Below are positions 36,762 to 49,160 of a stretch of DNA of 64,000 nt, one piece after another. A program made the translations under genes and the position numbers. Where the stretch lies: assembly GCA_009792885.1 (NCBI GenBank), contig WMCF01000008.1:17594952-17658951 (forward strand), in the 5' to 3' direction. The stretch's first letter is position 1; each line of letters opens with the position of its first letter. Origin of the DNA: Eremophila alpestris peregrina. Taxonomy: Eukaryota > Chordata > Aves > Passeriformes > Alaudidae. The notes below the pieces were generated by a model. The model was given only the letters and a program-made list of their open reading frames with translations, did no database searches and had not been told where the DNA came from.

Positions 36762-39700
36762 CGTCTCTATAATGGGAGACTTCTTCCCCTGTTTCCCTGC
36801 CTCATTTCATGCACAGCATAGATATTACTTAATGAATTAGTAACTCCTAAATATTAATTTTTCTCCTTATTATCAAGTGTACCTCTATGCTTTATTTATC
36901 TTATCCAAATGTTGCTGAGAATTATTTATAGCATTCACAATACAGGAGCCAAGCTCTTATAAATGATAATTAATTTTACAATAGCCAGCTGGATCCTGAG
37001 ACTAAGGTGGACATTTTTGAGATGGACACTGGTTTTGAGAAAATATTTTATAATTCTAGAAGTCTAAAAAGCATCTCTATAGACCTTTCAGGAAGAACCT
37101 GCCTACCAGCTAGCAGAGCTTAGTGACAGCACATGACATGAGGTGGTCCTCACCCTTCACAAGGGTGTTTGGATCAGGCTATTTGTGATGCCAATGCACA
37201 CATTTTATGTAAGAAATACTGCTGAGAACAGTGAAAAAACACTCAGTGCTACATTAAGAACTAGTTCCTGGGATTGTAGATTACAAAATGTGCAGAGCGA
37301 ACCTAATTTTGGTATCTAATCAGGGCCAAGTGTTCTTCTCCTCATCCTGTGCACTCTTGCCTGTGCTCTGCTTGATGGTGCCTGCTCCTGATTCCCTAAG
37401 GTATACATTCCCCTTCCTCCTCCTTGCAGTCACTGCCTCAAGATTATTTTGATGTGTCATCAACATAATTCAACACAACTGGCTTTTCATCATCTCCACC
37501 AGCTCGTTTTATGTTTTCCCTAGCATGGCTGTCCTTATTTTTGAGTGGAACAAAACCCTCCCTCTCTCAATTTATTTTTGCCCCCTTCATGAGGTAAAGA
37601 AACACAGCAAGACATTTCAATAAGTTTATCCAGCATTCCAGCTTGTTTTTTTATCTCTTTGAAAGGTCAGTCCAGAATTTCATTGGATGAGAATGAGGAA
37701 GAGCAAGTGTATTCCACCTTCTGGCTTTATAGGTAACCAAAGCCAAAATTCTACCTGTTATTCTGCCAAACCGTTACAAAGTATTTAAGCTAAAATTTAA
37801 TTTTCAATTTTGACTAAATCAAAAATTTTAATAAGCATTTCTAGATGTGCTTCACATGAAAATAGATGATTGTAAGAGCAGGTGCTGGATTTCACAGATT
37901 CAGGGCTCTACCTCCAGTTTGTGAGTGGCTGCAGGTAAAGCCACTGCTCTTCTTGGGTCCCATGAGGTTCTCTGATCCCTCCCTTCAGCTCTGCTGTCTT
38001 TGTATATGAGAACATCTGCACAGCCACTTTTGAGATACAAAGCTAAAAGTGCATATGAAAAGGTATTTTCTCCTCTCCACAAAAACTGTTAATTTGGTAT
38101 TACTGCAAAAATCCCAGCCAATGTGAGGCAAATTAATTTTTGAAAATGATTGATGTTTAGAAGGATAAATCTCTAATTTTAATGTCAGATACCTGTAAGA
38201 GCCAGATCAAAAAGGTTTATATTTAGGAGCTCAGACTACACTTCCACAAAATCAAAATATCAGAAAAATAACACATACTAGAGATATAATTTATTTTTCA
38301 TGAAGGACAAAATGCTAGCAGCCATCTCTGGAGCAGGATGTGTTTATTCCTATGCCAGTTTCAGGATTAGCTAATAATCACATTGCCAATATTATACTCC
38401 TCAGCTTCCTGAAACACAGCTCTACTTCATGTCTTTTAGTTGTTGCCACATACATACATGAAATGCCACTTAAAGTGGGCAGATATCTTTCATAGTTCAA
38501 CTCTCCTGCTAAACAGGCCCTTAAAAACTACAAAGAAGAAACCAGCAGTATTCTGCTTATTTCACAAAAAAATGGGAACTAAAGATAACCCTTCCCAAGT
38601 TTCCCAGAAGTAGTAGTTGAAGATCTAGTGGTGAGAAAGATGTGAAAGCAACCAACAAAAAACTTTTACATGCACAAACTCGTCACACACATGGGATAGT
38701 TCAAAAAGTGTCACTGGCCCAAACAGGGTCATTTGAAATGTATTTTTAGGATCTTGAAGCAACTAAAGTGACTGGTCCCAGTGAATTGCTTCAAACTGCA
38801 TTGTTTTGCTCAATACACATCGGAAGGTTTCAAAGGACTTGATTTTACACTTCATAAGCTACATACATTTCAAACTGGGCCAGATACTAGTAATGGAAAG
38901 AATCAATGCACAGCCTAATCTGTAAATCTTTAACTTGGGTGTAAATGTTATCAGATCTGAGGGTCTTCATTGCAAGCAATCCTATATCAGTAGACAACTC
39001 TATATAAACCAGACAGCACTTTGCAATCCTACATGCAGCTCCTGCAGCTTTCAGTACTACTGGTCAGCCAGTAATTATTAAAGACAAGTTTATAAAACCT
39101 GAAAGGCTAGAATTACAACTGTCCCAGCTTGTTAGACATTTAAGACATAATCACTGTCCTCTTTAACATCTAAGTCATTAATTCTATACTTTATTCAGCA
39201 TTTGGAAAGGCTCAGTTGACTGCTTCTAAACTCATCAGTCAGGCTCTGGGAAAAGGAAGGTGAGATCGTGGGAAAAATGTAATATGAAAAAACACTGGAA
39301 TGAATCTGTGGAAGCCAGAAGTTCATGACTATCACTGCCCTGCACATCAGAGCCACTCAAAGTCTCCTGGGGAATGACTTGAAGAGACACAGCTTTGCCT
39401 CATACACAAATATATTCATGTGACTACACATGTGAAGGCACACAATTAGGGGGTTCACATTGTTATGAAATACAGCTAAGGAAGGCAATTACTTTAAGAA
39501 AAATAATGGCGTATTTGCCAGCAAAGGAACAGTTTCAAGAGGTTCTAGAAAATGAACCAAAACTCTTATTGTTAGAGAACTATTGACTCCGGGTTTGAAA
39601 AAATGACCTCAAGTGAGCAATGATGCACTTAGCCTGGAACTTGTAGCTGCTGTATTTCACTCTAAATTGAACTGCCAATCCACAGAGCAATCTTTCCTAC

Positions 39701-42700
39701 TATAATCTCACATCTTTGGGGCAACTATACAAAAAATACTATATACAGGCTGCATTATTCCAAGTTAGACTAAATTCTTCTGGAAATGGAAAATATGTCT
39801 GTATTGCTAAATATAAGAATCCCTGTGGATTTTTATATGGAAGTAGGGGTTTTTTTTAACTTTTTAAGGGCGATTAGTGACAAATTTATGTTACCATTTT
39901 CCCTGCAAAAAGTTCTTAAGCATGCAAGTGACTAATAATACAAGGCCCCATTAAAAGCATTTAGATATATATTAGCCTATAGAACCACATAATAGATATT
40001 CTACACCACACACACATATGCACAGTGATCAGATCCTGCATTCTCGCCATAATAAAAGTGGCTGCTAATTTAGCATGATTAGTATCACCAATGTCAATGG
40101 TTTGCAAACATAAATAATTGACACATGCTGTGAAATACTTACATTCACTTTTCCACTGTGTCTTCTTCACTATAATCAAGTTATCTTCCAGGACAGTTTA
40201 ATCTTCTTACTAAATAAAAGAAGGCAACAATTAAAAATATATTCATATGCACTAAGCCATGTTCAATCACATTAAATTTATGAACTTTAAAATATTGATT
40301 TAAGATCATCTATAGTGTAATATAAACTTGTAATTTGTTTATATATAGTCAGTTTAATTACATTTTAAACACAATTTTATCACACTATAACTTTCCATCC
40401 TGAAGCTAAATGGAGCAATGGTCTGTATTTCAATAGTTGCTCAGATAATAAATCAGATGGACAGTTGCTCACAGATGTACAACTAATTACTGAAGACCTG
40501 AGAGTTAAACTGATGTATTACCTGAAAGAAAGCCTAACATTACAGATGTGTTATTGCATGACTTGGTACTCCTCTAGGCAGAGCTTGAACATGCTCTGAC
40601 CAGTGGCAGTACTTGGCACCTTCCCATCCCAAACATTTAAGAATGGAAGAGAAGCAATGTCTGTCCCTTTAGGGAAGGATAAAATGCCACCAGATATTTT
40701 TTAACATCACTGTGTCTATTAAAAAGTGATAGAAAGGGTTCATGTAGATTGTTCAACATAAATGTGAAGATGACAACTGTCCTCAAAAAAATATCCCAGG
40801 CAATAGAGATAAGTGAGTGTTGTATGCTTCAACCTATTCCTTACCCAGAGTTATTTCTCAGCTGCTTTTAGCAGAGCATGCAATGCACAATCAAACCGTT
40901 TGCAGCACAAGCCCGCACATGTACTAAAAGACCAGCACATGGCAGTTCCCAGGTAAGAGAGCCCGAACACTGGGCAAAATCCACCACCTTTTCCCCAAAG
41001 CCTCTCTCAACTGAACATGACTTTTAGACTCACGTAACACTGGCTTTCAGGGAAGTAAGACACAAATATTAGCAGGACTTTTATTTTCCCTTCATGTTTC
41101 TTGAGGCTGCCCAGTCCTAAACGAAACTTATTTTGCTAAGATTCCATGGGATTTAATTTCTGGTGTTCATACCTTATATCTAGTTGCTTTGGGAAGGTGT
41201 TCTCTAAGAATATGTACATTCATCTCTTTGCAGGGAAAAGCTTTATGAAGGAACAACCCTCACTGGGCACAGGATGAACATGGATGCTCAGCAAAATTGT
41301 GAGATGAGGCACATGGGAAAAGAGCTGGGTGAGATATCCAGACCACAGCTGCATGACACAGCCTAACTGCAGAGCATAGGATGGGACTGAGGAAGGTCGT
41401 AGGAGGGAAGTGTAAATAAAGCAGCCAAACCAAGAGACAAACAGAGAAAAAATTAGACTGTAGGACCAAGGTAAAGGGCAGATTTCTTTCTGTATCTTAC
41501 CAACAACAGGAAAAACTGAACTTGCAACTTAAGCACGTAAAGGTAAAAAAATCAGAAGTAAAAGGAAGTACAAAGGAATGTGAACCATTTTCATCCTGTC
41601 AACAGCCAAGAAGGAAGGAGGTGGAGGCAGTCAGCAAGGAAATAAGACCTGATCCTGCTGAGAAGTTTGCTTTATATATCCATGTTTTCTCTTTCCTTAT
41701 GAGCAGTTTTGCAAGCATTGCTGAACAGTAATTTAGGCATGTCTTGCACAGTTGGTTCACCTCCCAGCTTTGCAGATGCCAGAACTGAGGTGCGTGGAAA
41801 TTAGTGTTTGGCTGAGCCTGGAAAAGTAATCAAGTGCTGTCAACCCTAACTGTTATGTCCAGCCAGCGACATTTTATTATATAATAAAGGTATTAATAAA
41901 GGTATATAATTTGCTAAACATACCAAAAATGTATTTATTGAGAAAACTGGTTCAGCCATAACCCAGAACTTGGCACAGAGTCATCAAACTACTTATGTGG
42001 CAGTTCTCACATGGATACACCAGGCAGTTCAGTCTGTAGTTCAGCTGTGCCAGAGAATGATGCTACCAAATTGTATTCTATTTTCTGTGTTGTAAAATTG
42101 GAAGTCTTTTTTGTAAGAGGCTTGGGACACAAGCCAGAAATCTCATTCACTGTCTCCCTATGCATTCAGACTGAGTCATCAGATTTTCCAGGTTTCTCCA
42201 CTCAAATGGCACACTGCTTTGGATGGACACAGGTGGTACCATCTGCCACGAGGCTTCTTTGGTTTGTTTGGTTCTGTTTCTGCCTTCTGCCTCCTGCTCA
42301 TAGCACAACAGCTCTTTTTCAGTATCTTACACTGGATCTGGTCTTTCATGGTATGGGTTTGGCCAGCTGGCCAGTCAAAATGGACTGCTTGAATTAAAGG
42401 AACTTCAATACATATTGCTAGCACAGATCCTCCAACAGCTGAGGGCACTTGCAGACTGACCTGAAGCAAAAAGTACTTGGACAGCACAGAGAAATTGTTC
42501 TTTAAAGATGACAGAAACCACAAGCACAACAGAGCAAGTGGGTACGGGGATGGTCACATAAACTCACTTCAGTCTAACAAGGCTAATCTTCCTGTTACTT
42601 CTTTCTCCACTGGCTTGACAGAAAGAGTCCTGCCATGGATTGCCTTGTGGATTAGGAATCAATCTTCCCCAAACAGCTTTTTTGGAGAGGACTCCCTCTC

Positions 42701-44146
42701 CCCTCCATAACCCACAGAGGACAGCAAGAGATTGGACAACTTTCAGTTCTTATCCTGCCTCAGTCTGAACTAGCTTAATTGCTCCCACCTTTCACATGAC
42801 ACAATTTCTGCCTTTCAAATCAAAATGCACATTTAGGGAGAAAGGAAGAAGACCACTCTGTATGGTCAATGACCCAGCAAGAAGAGGACAAATGTGAACA
42901 ACTTCCCCATCCTGCAAGTGCCCTCTCCCTGATGAGGCAACTGCACTTCTGTATTCGGGGTCAAGGTCCCAGATGCCATCATTTCAAAGAGATGATAAAC
43001 TCAGGCTGATTGGTTGTGTCCAAGTGCAAAATTTTGCAAGCAGGTAACATGCTGCCCTGGCCCTGCAACTGCCAGGGACATAATGTCTTCTGAAAGCAGC
43101 AAGAAAAAAAGTGTGACACTTGTTCTGCAGTGCCTAAAGCTGATGCTGCTGTAAGTACGAGTAAGAGAACATGTTGAGTTATTTTTTCTTTTGGTGTTTT
43201 TTTTTTTTTTTAATGTTTGCTTCTAGAGCTAAAAACAGATCATAAACCACTTTTCTTTGAGGAAGGATTTTGTTTGTTTGTTAAAAAGGGCAAGCACTGG
43301 GTCAGGGATTGAAACTTGTGCTATCCGGTTCCCAGACACAAAACAGTGTTCCCCTGGGCCTTCAGCTATATGTAACATATGGAGCAGATACTTCTCATAT
43401 AGACTTTTACATGCCCATGCAACTTTTATCTGGCTGTTGAGCTAACAAGCACAGTGCCCTTGATAGCTTGGAACATATAAGATAAAAATACATACTGTTT
43501 TTTGAGCTTGATTTTGAGAATGGATCTTCACATTTCAGTGTTGGGAATGCAACATCACAACATTGAGACCATGTCCATATGGAAACAGGATATAGAATTT
43601 AATATTAAAAACTTTAGGGTGATATCAGATGTCAACCTAATACTCTAAACATTGCAGTGTATTTACATCTAAAATTAGCTCAGTTTAACACAATATCTGG
43701 CTAATGCATTCTCTTCCCTCACCTTTGATTCTCTAGCTTATGTGATTCTTGGTCATCTCTATTCTTCCCTCTCCACCTCCTTGACCACAGACACCAGGAT
43801 TCACTTCTAGCTCATGAGCTCCTGAGTTTTATTATTGACTTCCTTTCTCCTCTGCCTGGCTGTTCTCTTGGCTGGCTCTAGAGAGCAGTTTTTCAAAATG
43901 CGAAGACACAACTTGTTTTTTGGAAGCCTCTCCCTTTCTTTTGAGAGCAAATGGGGCCAAGGCCAGCCACCATGGCACACCACCTCCATGCAAGGGACTG
44001 TTTGTACAACCTGGTGGTCTCTCAGCAATGCAAGATACTCCCCACGTCATGAGACAGACCAGCATTACACAGCAGAACAGGGCTTACTCTTAGTTTTCCA
44101 GGAATTCCACATAATCCTGGCACAGCCAAATTTTCAAATTACCCAG

Positions 44147-44640
44147 TGTCCTGGTTTCATCCAGGACAGAGTTAAGTTTTTGCAGTAGCTGTGAGGGGAC
44201 AGAGATTAGACTTGTGTGGGTATGTCCAGGTTGTTATTTTATACCATCCACATAATCACTGGTGTGGGTGGGGGCGAAGGAGAGTTGCAAATAAGGGACT
44301 CTTATTCTAGGAAGAAAAGTGTGGTTTTGGGTGACACAAAGGAGTGGCAGGTTGGCCACTGTTAATTTTCTCAGGGTTGCACCGCCTCAGGTTGGTCGGA
44401 GCATTTATTTCCACTCAAATCACCCTCTTTTTGTATACTTTTGCTATGAATATTGTTGCTCTAACTGTTCATTTTTGTATCTCATTGCTGTCTCCAGTAA
44501 ATTGTTTCTTATCTCAACCTGTAATTCTCCCCTTTTTATGTCTCTAATTTTCAACTTCACCCCTGGAGGGGGAAGGGGAAAGAAAGTGGAGTGAGCAAGT
44601 GAGTGGGTGGTTTGGGAAGAGTCTTGGGAGCGTGTGTGTG
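44147..44640 (+). mobile_element. Solo LTR of an avian ERVL-type endogenous retrovirus
   Basis: The element opens with TGTCCTGGTTTCATCCAGGA and CAGAGTTAAGTTTTT, a 5' LTR terminus seen widely in bird genomes. Toward the 3' end it has AGTAAATTGTTTCTTATCTC (a decayed polyadenylation region), AACCTGTAATTCTCCCC and GGAGTGAGCAAGTGAG. The 3' boundary is blurred and runs into a GT microsatellite at about 44633. No internal retroviral genes flank it. It is diverged, with no clear target-site duplication found. It is antisense to PLXNB2. The family assignment is from memory. Confidence 0.82.
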
Positions 44641-44650
44641 TGTGTGTGGG
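44633..44650. repeat. (GT)n microsatellite at LTR 3' end
   Basis: About eight GT units followed by a G run, abutting or replacing the LTR terminus. Confidence 0.85.
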
Positions 44651-46911
44651 GGCACATTTATCTCGGGAGTGCTGTTCCATTTGTAAACTATGACACCCAG
44701 AATTCAAAATTAACCAAAGATCACAAGTTCAGTTTCCCCTTCACTTTCCCACTCCTTCCAAGTCCTAAAGCATGGACAGTATTACTGTTTCCCTCTGTTC
44801 TCAATTCTCATATAATCCTCTTTTTCTTTGATCCTTTGGCCTCTGTGGGACAGGGAAGAGAAGAGGCAAAAAAAAAAAAAAATATGGGAAAACGAAGCAG
44901 ACTGCCATCTGTGTTTGTGCTGACCCTAAAAACCAACATAAACACAGGCCAGTTAGGCTAGTTTGCAGTCGCCAGCAGTTTTCAAAGTACCTAAGTAGCC
45001 CAATCATTTCAAAATACCAGTAAGCGTTTCACTGACAAGAATCATTAGGAATCCTGTGTCATGCAGACTTACAGGTAGCTCTGTGCTTGCCACGAAATAT
45101 TCTACAGCTGCTGCTTTGGTTTAAAACAACCCCAGCAACACCAACAATCCCCTCTTCACAACACAGTTGTTAACTCCTAGCTGAAGAACACAAAAATTGA
45201 CCAAAATTGTTCTACGACCATTACTGTTCAATCAAGGTAAATGGTGCAACATCCAAGAACACTGCTCCAGAGTCACACACCTCAAAAAAGAAAATCAGTA
45301 TCTGTTATATTACATTCTCCCTTTCATCTTCACGTCACTGAAGGCATTCCACAGGCAGTTTTACTTCTGACAGCACTGATTTTCAATCAATCTGCTCTTG
45401 CCTGGATTTGAAATAGGATACTACATGAAATTGGATCCTGGTAGCCTCAAACATGCCCAGGCTTGCACAGGAGGTTAAACAAAAAGAAAAAGGAGGGGAT
45501 TTTTTTAAACACAGGGCACTAATAAAACTGATTTTAAAGTGCCATTTCATTTCTCTCAACTGGAAGTAAAATATTACCTCTATAAAGTCTTTTATACTAA
45601 GTTCTTGAAATTCTTTTTTTATACAATGCCATTGGAGCTCACCTCACCTTAGAAATACACATTTTAATAGTCAACCAAAGTGATACAAACCACCAAAGTA
45701 AATAAGACTACTTTAAAATTTGTTTCACTACCTTTTCCCATATATCTGCCAAGCTAGGGACCAGTCCTGCAATCTCTTTTATCATGTACTCAGTACTCAC
45801 ACAAAAATTTGGAGGTTTACTCCTTGAATTACAGAACGCAGCCTGCCTTACTGGCAAAAGGAGCAGGCATGGCAGTGTGAGTGTGAAAAAGGAGAGGAAA
45901 AAATGCAAAGTGTAAAAAGGTAAAAAGGAGCAAAAATTGTTAAATGGGGAGTGAGGAATGCATAACAGAATACGAGACATAAGGAGAGAGCAGCAAATAA
46001 TGGTGTGGAAAACAAGAGGAAAGGCATAAAAAATTAAAAAGCTTATCCTAGCCACTGTAGGGCTTTAAATGCATTTGTATGACACTGAACAGAGAAGAAA
46101 GTACAGGAAGAATTGGAGATACGAGAATTTTAGTTTTTATTTTATTTAAAAAGTAAAAATCACCCAGAGTTCATTCCTTTGTCATCCTGAACTGAGATGT
46201 CCATTCCTCTGAAGTGGGGTATGAAAGGATGTAAGGACTACCGGCAGGGAGAGCCAGGCAAGCCTCACCTAAAACCAGATGGATGGATCACTGAAGTTTC
46301 CAGTGTCTTCTTTGACAATGACTGATTTTTCCCATGATAGCCCATTGTGCTGCAAATTTCATTCTTTTGTTTGTTTCTAGAAGTGGAAAAAGGAACCACT
46401 ACAAAGCCTGGTCGGAAGCTTGAGTGAAATTTCATCTTCCCCACTGAGAAATGTATAAAAATCACAACCTTCTCATTAATACAACAGTGGCCTGGCTGTG
46501 CCCCTTGCTGAACAGATCAGAAAGCATCACAGCAATCCAATGCTGTAACACCAGGAATGTCTCATTTGTCCATCAAATCCAATGAACAAGGTGAATCGCA
46601 GCCTAATTACAAGCAATATAAGAACACTTTCCCCCTTCAAATCAGACAGAAGGGCTCTTCTCATATTCAGTGCCTCTCAGAGAATCAGCCTGATTCCCTC
46701 CACACTCTCCCTTGCTTTCTCTGTGACCTGTCTTCCTAATCTGGAATCCTTCAGAGCTGGGAACTGGACCCCCTGCCTTGATTCCCATCATCTGCACTGA
46801 TTTATGTTAGCAAGCCAGGCCAGCTGGCTGTCTGCACACCCAAAGAGCCCATACACCCTGATACTGGTCACTTAAGAGAAAAACAAACTAAGAAACCCCC
46901 TAAACACCTCT
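44651..46911. other. Non-coding stretch, no gene seen
   Basis: An A15 run lies at 44868-44882. Donor-like minus-strand strings (AAGGTGAGG near 45655 and TTTTAGGTGAGG near 46270) are present but lack supporting exon structure. Nothing else was recognised. Confidence 0.55.
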
Positions 46912-46930
46912 CCCTCCCCACCCCCAACCC
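46912..46930 (-). other. G-quadruplex motif on the minus strand
   Basis: The plus strand has C runs of 3, 4, 5 and 3 separated by T, A and AA. The minus strand (PLXNB2 sense) is therefore a compact four-run G-quadruplex candidate with 1-2 base loops. It lies just downstream, in the gene's direction, of the CpG-richer block at 47.2-47.7 kb. Confidence 0.75.
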
Positions 46931-47179
46931 AAAAAAGTACAACAATCTAGCGAGGCTTTGTCTGCCAGGTTAAAACTTGGTCTCTTCTTGTCAGCCTAAT
47001 CCACCTGCTGCTGCTGGGCACAGACACTGCCCTGGGTGTAGCTGCTCTTCTGGTACCTGAGCCCCTCTGCTGCAAGCATTTCAAAGATATTTCTAGGCTG
47101 GAGAAGGGTACAGGCTACTGTTTCTAGTTCACTAGGAAAGATACATATGTTGACACTTTTAAAAAAAAGAAACCATTCC

Positions 47180-47725
47180 AAACAGCGATAGGAGCTGGCT
47201 CGGGCAGACCCTGTCCTATCTTGCAGAGCAAGTCCCAGCAGGTTCTGTAATCAGCGGCTCTGCAAACACTGATTGCCCCCACCCTCCACGGGACCTTCAC
47301 TCGCCCAGTGCTCCCGAACAGAGGACACACACATCTGAAACACCGACAGGGAATGGCTGGGCAAAGCCCCAGCTGACCTCCTCCGTGTTCACCCAACTCC
47401 AGCTCTTCCCTGACGAGCAACCAGCTTTTTAAATTTCCTTGTTTGGTTGGGGTTTTTTGTTTCTTTTTTTGGTGTGTGTGCAGTGGTTGTTTTGGTTGGT
47501 TTTTTTGGTCCCTCCCCCCTAAAACCTCTGTCTTTCATGCTCTTACACGGGGCATGAGCTACGGGAATAAGTGCTTGTTCAGTTCAAGCACTTTTCTTTT
47601 CCGCCAGCAGAGCAAACCCCGTTTGGATGCACACGAAGGGAAAGGCAATATTTATAAAGGAAGTTCCCACACTTCCTCTTCAAACAAATCACTTCTAGCT
47701 GGTTTTGCAATTACAGACCTACCGT
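47180..47725 (-). promoter_or_regulatory. Candidate PLXNB2 promoter / first-exon region (CpG-enriched block)
   Basis: About 15 CpG dinucleotides occur in this 545-bp block, whereas most of the window is visibly CpG-poor. On the minus strand, CCTTTATAAATATTG (TATA-like core 47656-47650) precedes a GC-richer stretch, and a perfect 9-bp inverted repeat follows at 47593-47569. PLXNB2 needs a non-coding first exon upstream of 4114, and this is the most promoter-like place I can see. It is weaker than a classical CpG island, and a first exon outside the window is equally possible. Confidence 0.25.
47569..47593. repeat. Perfect 9-bp inverted repeat
   Basis: AAGTGCTTG and CAAGCACTT flank the 7-base spacer TTCAGTT. 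It lies inside the CpG-enriched block and could form a small hairpin or a paired transcription-factor site. Confidence 0.95.
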
Positions 47726-49120
47726 AAAAAGGGGGTGGAGGAATAAAAAAAAACATTGGGTATACTATTTCCTTTTAAAGTCACTTGCTTCTGAAAATCA
47801 AGCTTCCAGAGGGGAAGGAGTTAAGCACTCAGGACAAACTGTCAAGTTTTCAGTAACTAATTTACTCTTCCTGTAGGCCTGGAGGAAATCCACAGCTGCC
47901 ACAAATATTCCTTGCTCATTTCAATACTACTCGTTGTGAAATGGATTTTAATGGCCAAGCAAAGCCATCCAAACCGCAGATGTGATTAAAGCCACTCAAA
48001 CTGGCTCCACGGAAGGCTGGGGAAGTGCCTTGTGCCCTATCCTGGGGCAGAGGCCTGGTACAGGCTGGCAGTGATACCAGGACACCTCGGCCCCATCCTT
48101 GGCACAGCACACAGCGCTGCTGCTGAAGGGATGGATCCTGCTCACTGGGAGGGCAAAAGGGCTCACAAGCAAGAGCAGTGAGTGGTGGACAGGGAGCCAG
48201 GAGCTTCCCCAGCCGGGACTGGCAGCTGCCGGCTCTGTCAGTGATCAGCGCCTCTGCAGGGCAATGCTGCGTCCATCTGGATGCATTTGCTCTCTCCCAG
48301 TTCTCATCCCATGCCCTGCTCCCTGGGTTACAAAGCTCTGCCACCCCAAACCCACCTGTTTGTAGTGCTAGAGTGTTAAAAATCTCTTCATCCATGGGCA
48401 AACTGTATTTGACAAGCTAATTTCCCTCCACACAGAGTGGTTAAAGTCTGCAACACTTGCATAAGAAGTAAAGATTTTCCTGAGAATTCACAATAAATCA
48501 GCTTCCTAATTGAATTGACATATCTTAATTTCTTCCTCAGGAGTCAAACTACGATTCTACCCAAAAGGTTGGTAGTCCCCTGGTATTGAAATCTGTATTA
48601 GTTCCATACCCAGCAAAGGAAAAATAAAGTTTTCCTGAAATTCTTATCCAAAGTGTGGGAGGATGGAAAATAAGATCAGCATACCTTGCTGAAAATAGTT
48701 CTTGAGATAAAAGACATGATTGCTCTAGCACTAACCTCCCTCCTCCTTCCCTCCCCTCCTCAGTCACTATGAGGTGCAAATGCCTCAGGAAACTCCCTGT
48801 CCCTACTACGCATTTTTTTCATGTTTAATCTTAGGTTAGAACACAACTGGGTTTGGACTTGATTAACCTTTCATGCAAAAAAATTCCCACACCTTTGAGT
48901 TACTAATTTCATTTGATAACAGCTGCAGAAAACTAGCTCCATATTTCTGAAGTTAAATCACTGCCAAATTCTGTTTTCCAGCGCCAGCTGCTCAGAATAA
49001 GGCTAAAAAACTTTCCAAAACAATTATATTTAAATTATTAATTAACACCACTTGGAATATTATGACTAAAATCAATTAGTTTATGCAAAGATATCTACAA
49101 ACCTGAAACACAGTAACAGT

Positions 49121-49160
49121 GAAAGAGAGTCGCTTGTTGAGAAAGAGAGTCACATGTTGA
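49121..49160. repeat. 20-bp tandem duplication
   Basis: GAAAGAGAGTCGCTTGTTGA is followed directly by GAAAGAGAGTCACATGTTGA; the copies differ at two positions. Confidence 0.95.

Larger units (their letters stand above)
31940..44146. other. Non-coding stretch, no gene seen
   Basis: No exon or repeat family recognised. It includes a very AT-rich, TAAT-dense block at about 32430-32640, a plus-strand G-quadruplex motif at 34199-34220 beside an AP-1 site, a 12-bp tandem duplication at 36738-36761 and a T15 run at 43197-43211. Frames of 116-128 codons around 42011-42529 and 43835-44188 lack any recognisable domain. Confidence 0.6.

Noticed and set aside
43835..44188. 117-codon plus-strand frame starting MTSFLLCLAVLLAGS, which resembles a signal peptide
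   Set aside because: Beyond the hydrophobic start there is no family motif, and its 3' end runs into the LTR at 44147.
46265..46465. Possible minus-strand exon ending at TTTTAG|GTGAGG
   Set aside because: The donor-like string is good, but there is no matching acceptor, conserved peptide or promoter context.
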